Below are positions 1 to 5,228 of a stretch of DNA of 5,228 bases, in pieces. Source of the stretch: an uncultured Porphyromonas sp. Its GTDB lineage: Bacteria > Bacteroidota > Bacteroidia > Bacteroidales > Porphyromonadaceae. Within the stretch, counting starts at the first letter, position 1. Each line of letters starts with the position of its first letter. The stretch covers positions 1 to 5,228 of the forward strand of contig CAKRMU010000016.1 in the NCBI GenBank assembly GCA_934364985.1, in the 5' to 3' direction. The notes under the pieces were generated by a model. It was not told the DNA's origin. It searched no databases and saw nothing but the letters and a program-made list of their open reading frames with translations. The translations under genes were made by a program, and so were the position numbers.

Positions 1-203
1 CACTCATTGCCACCTATCATAAAGGTAGCGGTCCCTCGGCTCCAGCATTCTGCCTGATTAGGGCAACGCCCACTGCTACATATCGTATGCAGAGATGCCT
101 CTCTTATGGTCTCCGAGGTACCAGCATAGCTATCTTTCATAGCTATGCTGATCTTCAGCCAATCGGGCTTCCGCATTAGCTTTTCGCCCTCTTGCTCCTT
201 CAT
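1..203 (-). CDS. lipA: Lipoyl synthase LipA, N-terminal part (3' end beyond window)
   Basis: Radical SAM enzyme that inserts two sulfur atoms into the octanoyl chain on lipoyl carrier proteins (glycine cleavage H protein, E2 subunits) to make lipoate; cytosolic, with two 4Fe-4S clusters. Sixty-seven codons are visible. They contain the family signature KPDWLK (residues 12-17), the auxiliary-cluster cysteines C42, C47 and C53 in the LipA-specific C-x4-C-x5-C spacing, and CWSRGTATFMI after them. The window ends on TG, which fits the first cysteine of the radical SAM CxxxCxxC motif. The ATG at 203-201 overlaps the stop of the upstream peptidase gene as ATGA, suggesting translational coupling from the peptidase promoter. 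A second in-frame ATG at codon 10 (176-174), just before RKPDWLK, is an alternative start. No Shine-Dalgarno sequence is seen, as is usual in Bacteroidota. Identification is very secure; the start is less so. Confidence 0.95.
   Translation of the reverse strand, partial: MKEQEGEKLMRKPDWLKISIAMKDSYAGTSETIREASLHTICSSGRCPNQAECWSRGTATFMIGGNE
122..150. repeat. Perfect 12-bp inverted repeat inside lipA
   Basis: The arms CAGCATAGCTAT-type at 122-133 and 139-150 are perfect reverse complements, separated by five bases (CTTTC). Each arm contains the self-complementary octamer ATAGCTAT, so the site is also a direct repeat of that octamer, 15 bases apart. It covers lipA codons 18-28, before the first cluster cysteine. 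In mRNA it could form a stable 12-bp hairpin about 53 bases after the lipA start. Function is unknown; it may be only a by-product of the coding sequence. Confidence 0.75.
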
Positions 204-2374
204 GGCATCAGATAACGCTTATAGTGATTAGTGATTTGCCGATAAAGGTGATTGCGGGTGTTCCCTCCGTAAATACCATGATTCTTATCGGTGTATACCA
301 GCATGGTGTAGTCCTTATCTGCGGAAATAAGTGCAGGCACTAATGCCATTGTATTTTGAATATGTACGTTATCATCGGCACTGCCTTGCACTATAAGTAA
401 AGCCCCCTTTAGGTTTTCAGCCGAAGTGAGTACGGAGGTCTCCCGATACCCTTGTGGGTTTTCGGCAGGTGTCCGCATATATCTCTCTGAGTAGATAGTG
501 TCGTAGTATCGCCAATCTGTGGGGGGAGCAACGGCAACGCCCGCTGCGAATACACCATCTCCGTGGGTCATGGTCATAAGGGTCATATAACCCCCAAAGC
601 TCCAACCAAATATCCCGATATGCCGACCATCGATATAGGGCAATTCTGCAAGAGCTTGTGCTGCCTCCACCTGGTCTTGGGTCTCTATAATGCCCATCCT
701 TAGGTAGGTACATTTCTTAAATTCACTCCCTCGTCCGGCTGTACCCCTACCATCAATAGCGACGACAACAAAGCCCTCCTGAGCCAAATATTCTTCCCAT
801 CCAAATTCGAAGCTATTCTTCACTGTCTGTGATCCCGGACCACTATATTGCGTCATAACCATAGGATATTGCCGATTCGCGTCAAAGCCATTAGGTTTGA
901 TCATCCACCCATTTAGCTTCTGCCCACTCTTCGTTTCCACCTGAATAAATTCGCGCTTACTATAATTGGTTTTAGCCAATCGCTCGGACAAATCTCGGTT
1001 ATCCTCAAGCACCGTAATACTCTTAGCATCTTTCGTCCGGCAAATCAAATACTTAGGCACATCGGTCAGCGATGAATGGCTAAGCAGATAATAGCTCAGG
1101 TCATTGCTAAATGTAGCTTCGTTCCACCCGCTTTTAGGAGAGAGGTAACGCACCCTTCCCTTACCATCCTGTGCCAATAGTATCCTATCCATCGGTGTAG
1201 GACTGGCAACGGAATAGATAATCTCCCCCTTAGGAGTAACGCCATAAAAGGTATCAATATCCGCATCCCCTTTGGTCAATTGTGCCACCTCAACGCCGGT
1301 AAGGTCGTATTTGTAAATCTGTGGTCGTCCACTTTTCTCTGAGACATAGTAAGCACCATCTCCTGCGAATGCCAATTGAAGCACCCAGCTATTGCTATCT
1401 ATGTATCGCTCATCCTTATCCTCAAGCCAAAGCTTCGTCACCATGCTTTTAGGATTCACCTGATATGCCCTCAAATGATTTTGGTGCCTATTGAGCGTGA
1501 AGACATACAATTGTCCATTATGAAACTCCATCCGAGGATAATATAGCTCCTCCTTCAGCCCAAGAGCAATCTCAGCACTCTTGCGGTTATCTATATTGTA
1601 TAAGAAAAGCGACACACTGCTATTAGCCTCTCCTGCCTTTGGGTACTTATAACTATAGATATAAGGATAAGATTGCTTCCCATAGAGTGTCAGAGGGTAG
1701 CTCTTTACAGCACGCTCATCGGTGCGAGCGTATGCTAAATATTGGCTATCATCGCTCCACGTCATCAACCTGGTAAGATATAGCTCCTCCTCATATACCC
1801 AATCAGTAACACCATTTAGTATCTCATTCCATTTGCCATCTGTTGTGACTTGTACCTCCGTATCAAAGTCAAACTTCCTGATATAGATATTATTATCAAC
1901 CACATAGGCACAGCTTCTACCATCTGGCGACAGTAAAGGGACGCGAACTTTAGCACCCTCTTTGCTGAGTGGCTCCACTCTATTCCGACGCACATCATAA
2001 TGATAAGCATCGTAAGTAGCACTCCGGCGATAGATACTCTGCCGATTACGAAGTAGGATAATGTGATACCCATCATTACTGATAAGGTAATCGCTAAAAT
2101 TACTAAAGGTACATTCTCGAGCTTTAGACGTATCAAAAAGCACAGCCACTGCCTGACTTGTCTCGTAACTATACTGAACCAATTGCGTCCCATCCTCCGA
2201 AATAATGGTATAGAAACGCCCATCTGTCATTGAACGAAACCCTTGACCCGCACTATACGGATAATATTTCCCCCCTGTAACCTCCTCAAGTTTGATACTC
2301 TGACCTACAGCAACTCCCTCAAAAAGTAGTGCCATAAGAGCCAAATACATTAGCCCTATCCTCTTCATCATCAT
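200..2374 (-). CDS. dpp4: Dipeptidyl peptidase IV (S9B serine peptidase), secreted
   Basis: Cleaves Xaa-Pro (and Xaa-Ala) dipeptides from the N-terminus of peptides; in Porphyromonas a periplasmic or surface-associated enzyme for peptide nutrition. The 724-residue length matches P. gingivalis DPP IV. A signal peptide (MMMKR, hydrophobic IGLMYLALMALLF, likely cleavage near AVG/Q at about 24) is followed by a beta-propeller (about 30-470) with DWVYEEE at 191-197, whose last two glutamates (196, 197) bind the substrate amino terminus. The alpha/beta-hydrolase domain (about 480-724) has oxyanion Tyr510 (QYSGPGSQ), Ser592 (GWSFGG), Asp667 (GSADDNVH) and His699 (DKNHGIYGG); the triad is intact. The start is one of three consecutive ATGs at 2374-2366. 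An in-frame ATG at 2461 is rejected because the extension has no secretion logic and would place the promoter inside the gene. First gene of a probable operon with lipA, overlapping it by four bases. Confidence 0.95.
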   Translation of the reverse strand: MMMKRIGLMYLALMALLFEGVAVGQSIKLEEVTGGKYYPYSAGQGFRSMTDGRFYTIISEDGTQLVQYSYETSQAVAVLFDTSKARECTFSNFSDYLISNDGYHIILLRNRQSIYRRSATYDAYHYDVRRNRVEPLSKEGAKVRVPLLSPDGRSCAYVVDNNIYIRKFDFDTEVQVTTDGKWNEILNGVTDWVYEEELYLTRLMTWSDDSQYLAYARTDERAVKSYPLTLYGKQSYPYIYSYKYPKAGEANSSVSLFLYNIDNRKSAEIALGLKEELYYPRMEFHNGQLYVFTLNRHQNHLRAYQVNPKSMVTKLWLEDKDERYIDSNSWVLQLAFAGDGAYYVSEKSGRPQIYKYDLTGVEVAQLTKGDADIDTFYGVTPKGEIIYSVASPTPMDRILLAQDGKGRVRYLSPKSGWNEATFSNDLSYYLLSHSSLTDVPKYLICRTKDAKSITVLEDNRDLSERLAKTNYSKREFIQVETKSGQKLNGWMIKPNGFDANRQYPMVMTQYSGPGSQTVKNSFEFGWEEYLAQEGFVVVAIDGRGTAGRGSEFKKCTYLRMGIIETQDQVEAAQALAELPYIDGRHIGIFGWSFGGYMTLMTMTHGDGVFAAGVAVAPPTDWRYYDTIYSERYMRTPAENPQGYRETSVLTSAENLKGALLIVQGSADDNVHIQNTMALVPALISADKDYTMLVYTDKNHGIYGGNTRNHLYRQITNHYKRYLMP

Positions 2375-2415
2375 AAAATATCTTATATGGTAACACCCCC
2401 TACCCCTCGCTATCG

Positions 2416-2447
2416 CAAAGCTACCAAGGATACCCCTAATCTCCAAA
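2416..2447 (-). promoter_or_regulatory. Bacteroidota sigma-ABfr-type promoter for the peptidase-lipA operon
   Basis: Read on the minus strand, a TTTG -33 element (2447-2444), a 20-base spacer and TAGCTTTG (2423-2416) match the Bacteroidota consensus TTTG/TAnnTTTG. Transcription would start near 2410, leaving a leader of about 36 bases before the ATG at 2374. There are 41 bases between the -7 box and that ATG. The site excludes the far-upstream start codon at 2461. Confidence 0.7.
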
Positions 2448-2512
2448 TCATTTTCCCCCAATGCCTCACTTAGATTTACCGGATATCCATCCCCCCAAAA
2501 ACCGAGACCCTA

Positions 2513-2610
2513 TATTCGCCCCGACGGATATACGGAATACGCACCGATAAATACTTGGTCTTCGCCTTGACATATTCCCTGTATTCGTCCCCGCGGATTA
2601 CAGGCATTCG
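2513..2610. repeat. Degenerate 29-base direct repeat upstream of the peptidase promoter
   Basis: Copies at 2513-2541 and 2582-2610 both begin TATTCG, share CCC and CGGAT in register, and end in CG; 20 of 29 positions agree, with a 69-base period. They lie in the non-coding gap between the peptidase promoter and the glyA terminator. They could be paired regulator-binding sites or an old duplication, or similar by chance. The rest of 2448-2640 shows no gene. Confidence 0.3.
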
Positions 2611-2646
2611 GTTTAGTTACAATCTATCAAGGCTTTAGATAAGGAC

Positions 2647-2694
2647 AAAAAAAGAGCTACCCCACTAACCATGAAGCAGTTAGTGAAGTAGCCC
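2647..2694 (-). terminator. Intrinsic terminator of glyA
   Basis: On the minus strand, GGGCTAC-TTC-ACTAAC (2694-2679) pairs with GTTAGT-GGG-GTAGCTC (2669-2654) across a nine-base loop (2678-2670). This gives a 16-bp stem in RNA with three G-U wobbles, followed directly by seven Ts (2653-2647). It begins 27 bases beyond the glyA stop codon. It should separate glyA from the downstream peptidase operon. Confidence 0.93.
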
Positions 2695-2721
2695 TTTATC
2701 AATAGGTTAAGGGGCTTTACC

Positions 2722-4002
2722 TTACCACGCAAACAATGGTCGGTTGCCCATTAATTCGTTAACCTCACTGCGTACAGTGCTAATGACCTTCTCATCCGCT
2801 GGAGCAGAAAGGACACGGTCTATCTTACGTATGATCTCGCGAGCCTCCTCCTCTTTGATACCACGAGTGGTGATCGCTGGAGCTCCTACTCGGATACCAC
2901 TGGTCTGGAATGCCGAACGGTCGTCAAATGGCACCATATTCTTATTGATCGTAATATCAGCCTGACCCAAAGAGGTTTCTGCCACACGACCAGTAAGATC
3001 TGGGAACTTCTTCCTAAGGTCAACCAGCATCAAATGGTTATCAGTACCATCGGAAATCACCTTATAACCAAGCTCTATAAAGGTCTCTGCCATAGCAGCC
3101 GCATTCTTTAATACCTGCTTCTGGTAGTCCTTAAAGCTTGGATCAAGAGCCTCGCCAAAGGCTACTGCCTTGGCAGCGATGATATGCTCAAGTGGACCGC
3201 CTTGGAGTCCTGGGAATACCGCAGAGTCAAGTAGAGACGTAAAGGTGCGGGTAACTCCCTTAGGCGTTTTTTTGCCCCAAGGATTCTCGAAATCCTTACC
3301 AACCAAAATGATACCACCGCGAGGACCACGAAGCGTTTTATGTGTAGTCGATGTCACTACGTGGGCATACTTAACTGGGTTATTCAATAAGCCGGCTGCG
3401 ATAAGTCCTGCCGGGTGAGCCATATCTACCCAAAGAATAGCCCCTACTTCGTCAGCTATGGCACGCATCCGCTCGTAATCCCATTCGCGAGAATACGCTG
3501 ATCCGCCACCCACAATCAGCTTTGGCTTGTGCTGACGTGCCAATTTCTCCATCTCATCGTAGTCAATCCTACCATCACTCTCCTTGACATTATAAGCGAC
3601 TGGATTGTAGATGAGACCCGAGCTATTAACGGGCGAACCATGAGTGAGGTGACCACCATGAGCGAGGTTAAGCCCCATAAAAGTATCACCTGGCTGTAGG
3701 CAAGTGAGATAGATAGGGTTATTTGCCTGAGCACCAGAGTGTGGCTGAACGTTAGCCCACACTGCTCCATAGATCTCCTTAAGACGATCTATTGCCAGTT
3801 GCTCACTCTGATCCACGATTTGGCAACCGCCATAATACCTTTTTCCAGGATACCCCTCGGCATACTTATTGGTCATCACACTCCCCATAGCTTCCATTAC
3901 TTGGTCGCTCACGAAGTTTTCAGACGCAATCAGCTCAATACCCTTAGTCTGCCGCTCTCGCTCCTGATTAATAAGGTCAAATACCTTTTCGTCCCTTTTC
4001 AT
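2722..4002 (-). CDS. glyA: Serine hydroxymethyltransferase
   Basis: Cytosolic PLP enzyme that interconverts serine plus tetrahydrofolate with glycine plus 5,10-methylene-tetrahydrofolate, the main source of one-carbon units. It has 426 residues, normal for the family. Visible motifs: [10 protein letters not shown] (21-30), [15 protein letters not shown] (45-59), [12 protein letters not shown] (115-126), the PLP-contacting Asp193 and His196 in VDMAHPAG, the Schiff-base Lys222 in [13 protein letters not shown], and substrate-carboxylate Arg371 in SGIRVGAPA. No key residue is missing. The ATG at 4002 opens [11 protein letters not shown], as in relatives. An extension to 4050 adds 16 unrelated residues and overlaps the promoter, so it is rejected. 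It has its own promoter (4048-4080) and terminator (2647-2694) and appears monocistronic. Confidence 0.97.
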   Translation of the reverse strand: MKRDEKVFDLINQERERQTKGIELIASENFVSDQVMEAMGSVMTNKYAEGYPGKRYYGGCQIVDQSEQLAIDRLKEIYGAVWANVQPHSGAQANNPIYLTCLQPGDTFMGLNLAHGGHLTHGSPVNSSGLIYNPVAYNVKESDGRIDYDEMEKLARQHKPKLIVGGGSAYSREWDYERMRAIADEVGAILWVDMAHPAGLIAAGLLNNPVKYAHVVTSTTHKTLRGPRGGIILVGKDFENPWGKKTPKGVTRTFTSLLDSAVFPGLQGGPLEHIIAAKAVAFGEALDPSFKDYQKQVLKNAAAMAETFIELGYKVISDGTDNHLMLVDLRKKFPDLTGRVAETSLGQADITINKNMVPFDDRSAFQTSGIRVGAPAITTRGIKEEEAREIIRKIDRVLSAPADEKVISTVRSEVNELMGNRPLFAW

Positions 4003-4010
4003 ATATTCTA

Positions 4011-4028
4011 TTTCATTAAACGATGAAA
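4011..4028 (-). promoter_or_regulatory. Small hairpin in the glyA leader
   Basis: TTTCAT (minus strand, 4028-4023) and ATGAAA (4016-4011) are perfect inverted repeats around a six-base loop, ending eight bases before the glyA ATG. The stem is short and A+T-rich, so weak. It might affect ribosome access, which in this phylum depends on unstructured A+T-rich leaders rather than Shine-Dalgarno pairing. No riboswitch fold is recognisable in the roughly 40-base leader. Confidence 0.3.
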
Positions 4029-4047
4029 AACTAATTCGTAACACCCA

Positions 4048-4080
4048 CAAAGTTAGTTTTTTTATATCAATTTGCCAAAA
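4048..4080 (-). promoter_or_regulatory. Bacteroidota sigma-ABfr-type promoter for glyA
   Basis: Minus strand: TTTTG (4080-4076), a 20-base spacer and TAACTTTG (4055-4048), an exact TAnnTTTG match. The spacer length equals that of the peptidase promoter. Forty-five bases separate the -7 box from the ATG at 4002, placing the transcript start near 4042. Confidence 0.8.
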
Positions 4081-4299
4081 CTATTGCCCCCCATACCATT
4101 ACTCTTTTCAAAGTCCTCAGAGACCAATCCGCCCTCCGACCTTGATACCCCTCCGACTAATATCAATTTAAACCCACTCTAACGAGCAGTAGGTGACCCA
4201 TAGGATAGATTTTACGAAAAAAGACCCCTTTAATACACTCCATCGAATACCCGATTCCCTTTACTGCTAATGGGTAAATGACTCAATAATAGTGGCATG
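4081..4299. other. Intergenic region with no recognisable gene
   Basis: No plausible coding sequence is seen on either strand. CCCTCCGAC occurs twice, at 4132-4140 and 4149-4157 (17-base spacing), upstream of the glyA promoter. A 7-base inverted repeat (AGCAGTA 4185-4191, TACTGCT 4262-4268) is widely spaced and may be chance. No convincing hairpin-plus-T-run terminator follows the gene remnant at 4300. Confidence 0.5.
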
Positions 4300-4746
4300 T
4301 CAATCTTCCATTTCACGATTCTTTAGTTCAATCTTCACATTGTCTGGATCGATACCAAATAGAATTAACACATCGATTATATTCTGCATTAAGACTCTCG
4401 AAGCATAATTTGTATTAAAAACTAATCTCTTATCTCCTACGTATGAACTATCGATTTTATCAATTTTTGTTCCATCCAATACGCAAAAGTGACGGCCATA
4501 ACCCTTTTGAGATTCCAAGATATGTATATCCTGCTTCCAATTAAGTACTTTAGGGCGTAGCAATCCATTGATTTTGGTACGCCAGTCTGGATCAGTCACA
4601 ATATTCTCATATTGCTCTTTATGATACTTGCTCAAATGTTGCCAAATCTGCATATACAAATCTCGCCAATCATTAACCCTATAGGATTTCTTCTCTATAA
4701 TGAATGAAATAGGCTCGAGACATTCTTCCCATTGTGATTCCGTAAA
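4300..4746 (-). pseudogene. C-terminal remnant of an unrecognised protein, 5'-degraded
   Basis: An open frame of 148 codons runs from just after an in-frame TAG (4749-4747) to TGA at 4302-4300. No ATG or GTG occurs until ATG at 4653 (a TTG lies at 4659), yet the upstream 29 residues (FTESQWEECLEPISF, then SYRVNDWRDLY) read as continuous with what follows. A start at 4653 or 4659 would cut through an apparent domain beginning near VNDWRDLYMQIWQHL. The later part has LRPKVLNWKQDIHI, GYGRHFCV and FNTNYASRVLMQ, then a helix and FGIDPDNVKIEL. From memory this resembles a C-terminal domain on some large accessory bacterial proteins, but I cannot name the family. No signal peptide or membrane segment is seen. 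The alternative is a real gene of about 117-119 residues starting at 4653 or 4659. Confidence 0.6.
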
Positions 4747-4749
4747 CTA

Positions 4750-4912
4750 CTCTTTAATAAAGTGACGAGCTCCCTCTATAGCAATACTTGCATTCGTAAC
4801 ACAATTAAGGATATTCGTCAAACGTGATAACTAACAAAAAAACAGTGACTGCAAGTTTTCTATATCCTTACATCTCTTAGAAAAACAAATAATAAGTAGA
4901 TTTGTAACCGTT
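4750..4912 (-). other. Possible upstream extension of the gene remnant, with a second in-frame stop
   Basis: In the same frame as the remnant, 27 codons between TAG at 4833-4831 and TAG at 4749-4747 read as ordinary protein (ending AIEGARHFIKE). Another stretch above 4833 is open to about 4912. No start codon with a promoter is evident, and no other gene fits here. The stretch is A+T-rich. It is either decayed coding sequence of the remnant or plain intergenic DNA between divergent genes; coding origin is supported only by frame continuity. Confidence 0.35.
4897..4904 (+). promoter_or_regulatory. Candidate -7 box for the plus-strand membrane-protein gene
   Basis: TAGATTTG matches TAnnTTTG, and 41 bases separate it from the ATG at 4946, close to the spacings in this window's other two promoters (41 and 45). 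No clear TTTG or TTG is found at the expected -33 distance (about 4870-4880), so this is half a promoter at best. Confidence 0.4.
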
Positions 4913-4945
4913 ATGCCTCACACACGTTCTAAGATAATATCTATA

Positions 4946-5228
4946 ATGAGGAAGATTATTTATTTATGGAATAGATTATATTATGGTCTTTTCTTGTATA
5001 ATAGTCGAGTACAGATCACGTTCTATAAAACACTTGTGATTATCCCAATTCGCTTGCTGAACAAAATAGGGATACAAAAGAAACACAAGAACGTAAACAA
5101 AAAAGTCGTAAGAAGTCTAACAGACGAAAGAATTAGTGTAGTAGTGCTGATTTCTGATGCAATGATATTGGCATTAACGGCACTCATCGTATGGACAATT
5201 GTAAATTTCATTTCATTACTAATACCAA
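4946..5228 (+). CDS. Unrecognised small membrane protein, 5' part (3' end beyond window)
   Basis: Ninety-four codons are open to the window edge; I do not recognise the family. The N-terminus (MRKIIYLWNRLYYGLFLYN) is basic and aromatic. Residues 24-42 are amphipathic or hydrophobic (ITFYKTLVIIPIRLLNKIG). A strongly basic stretch (QKKHKNVNKKVVR, 44-56) precedes a hydrophobic segment at about 64-93 (core MILALTALIVWTIVNF) that should span the membrane, with the basic part on the cytosolic side. Asp71 sits at the helix edge. The start at 4946 is chosen for its distance from the -7 box; an in-frame ATG at 4913 would add 11 residues but nearly abut the predicted transcript start. It is divergent from the gene remnant. 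G+C is about 28% over 4861-5040, so the coding signal is modest and transfer is possible. Confidence 0.55.
   Translation, partial: MRKIIYLWNRLYYGLFLYNSRVQITFYKTLVIIPIRLLNKIGIQKKHKNVNKKVVRSLTDERISVVVLISDAMILALTALIVWTIVNFISLLIP

Noticed and set aside
417..713. 98-codon minus-strand frame inside the peptidase gene
   Set aside because: Out-of-frame shadow of a well-supported gene, with no promoter or recognisable protein.
1816..2223. 135-codon minus-strand frame with hydrophobic stretches inside the peptidase gene
   Set aside because: Alternative-frame shadow of the beta-propeller coding region; the hydrophobicity follows from reading codons out of frame.
2375..2461. N-terminal extension of the peptidase to an ATG at 2461
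   Set aside because: It buries the signal peptide and places the promoter (2416-2447) inside the coding sequence; the family length fits the start at 2374.
2461..2550. 29-codon plus-strand frame starting at ATG 2461
   Set aside because: Too short, no promoter upstream on that strand, and it lies in the peptidase upstream region.
2744..4026. Several 73-95 codon plus-strand frames and an 84-codon minus-strand frame over glyA
   Set aside because: All overlap a fully supported glyA in other frames and show no motifs.
4003..4050. N-terminal extension of GlyA to 4050
   Set aside because: It adds 16 residues not typical of the family and overlaps the -7 box at 4048-4055.
4034..4802. ATTCGTAACAC repeated at 4034-4044 and 4792-4802, and GTAACACCC shared by the two gene leaders
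   Set aside because: Matches of 9-11 bases are expected a few times by chance in a window of this size.
4831..4861. Possible minus-strand terminator ending in seven Ts near 4840
   Set aside because: The only pairing is AAAAC/GTTTT around an 11-base loop, too weak for an intrinsic terminator.
5023..5211. 62-codon hydrophobic minus-strand frame
   Set aside because: Antisense to the longer plus-strand frame open to the window edge; no promoter match seen.

Overview
The window looks like the chromosome of an anaerobic Bacteroidota, most likely Porphyromonas or a close relative. The dipeptidyl peptidase IV closely resembles, from memory, the Porphyromonas gingivalis enzyme in length (724 against about 723 residues) and in catalytic residue positions. 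The two full-length genes are preceded by Bacteroidota-type promoters (TTTG, 20 bases, TAnnTTTG), with no Shine-Dalgarno sequences. No tRNA, rRNA, CRISPR array or intact mobile element is visible.

Layout. Positions 1-2447, minus strand: a promoter at 2416-2447 drives a secreted dipeptidyl peptidase IV (200-2374), followed by the start of lipA (lipoyl synthase, 1-203, cut by the window edge). The two genes overlap by four bases (ATGA), so they are probably one translationally coupled operon. A perfect 12-bp inverted repeat lies inside the lipA start region. Positions 2448-2721: intergenic, with a degenerate direct repeat and the terminator of the next gene. Positions 2722-4080, minus strand: glyA (serine hydroxymethyltransferase) with its own promoter and strong intrinsic terminator, so a separate transcript. 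Positions 4081-4299: intergenic, little recognisable. Positions 4300-4746, extending less certainly to about 4912, minus strand: an A+T-rich remnant of an unrecognised gene with in-frame stops and no convincing start. Positions 4946-5228, plus strand: the 5' part of an unrecognised small membrane-protein gene that runs off the window.

How the genes work together. The peptidase releases Xaa-Pro dipeptides from external peptides. GlyA interconverts serine and glycine and supplies one-carbon units. LipA makes lipoate for glycine cleavage and 2-oxoacid dehydrogenase proteins. This suits an organism growing on peptides and amino acids, but the metabolic link is inference. Only the peptidase and lipA appear to be co-transcribed.

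I did not find a clear new system. The least explained material is at 4300-5228: a decayed gene beside a divergent membrane protein, in DNA of about 28% G+C over 4861-5040 (hand count 50/180) against about 47% in a sample line of glyA (3301-3360).
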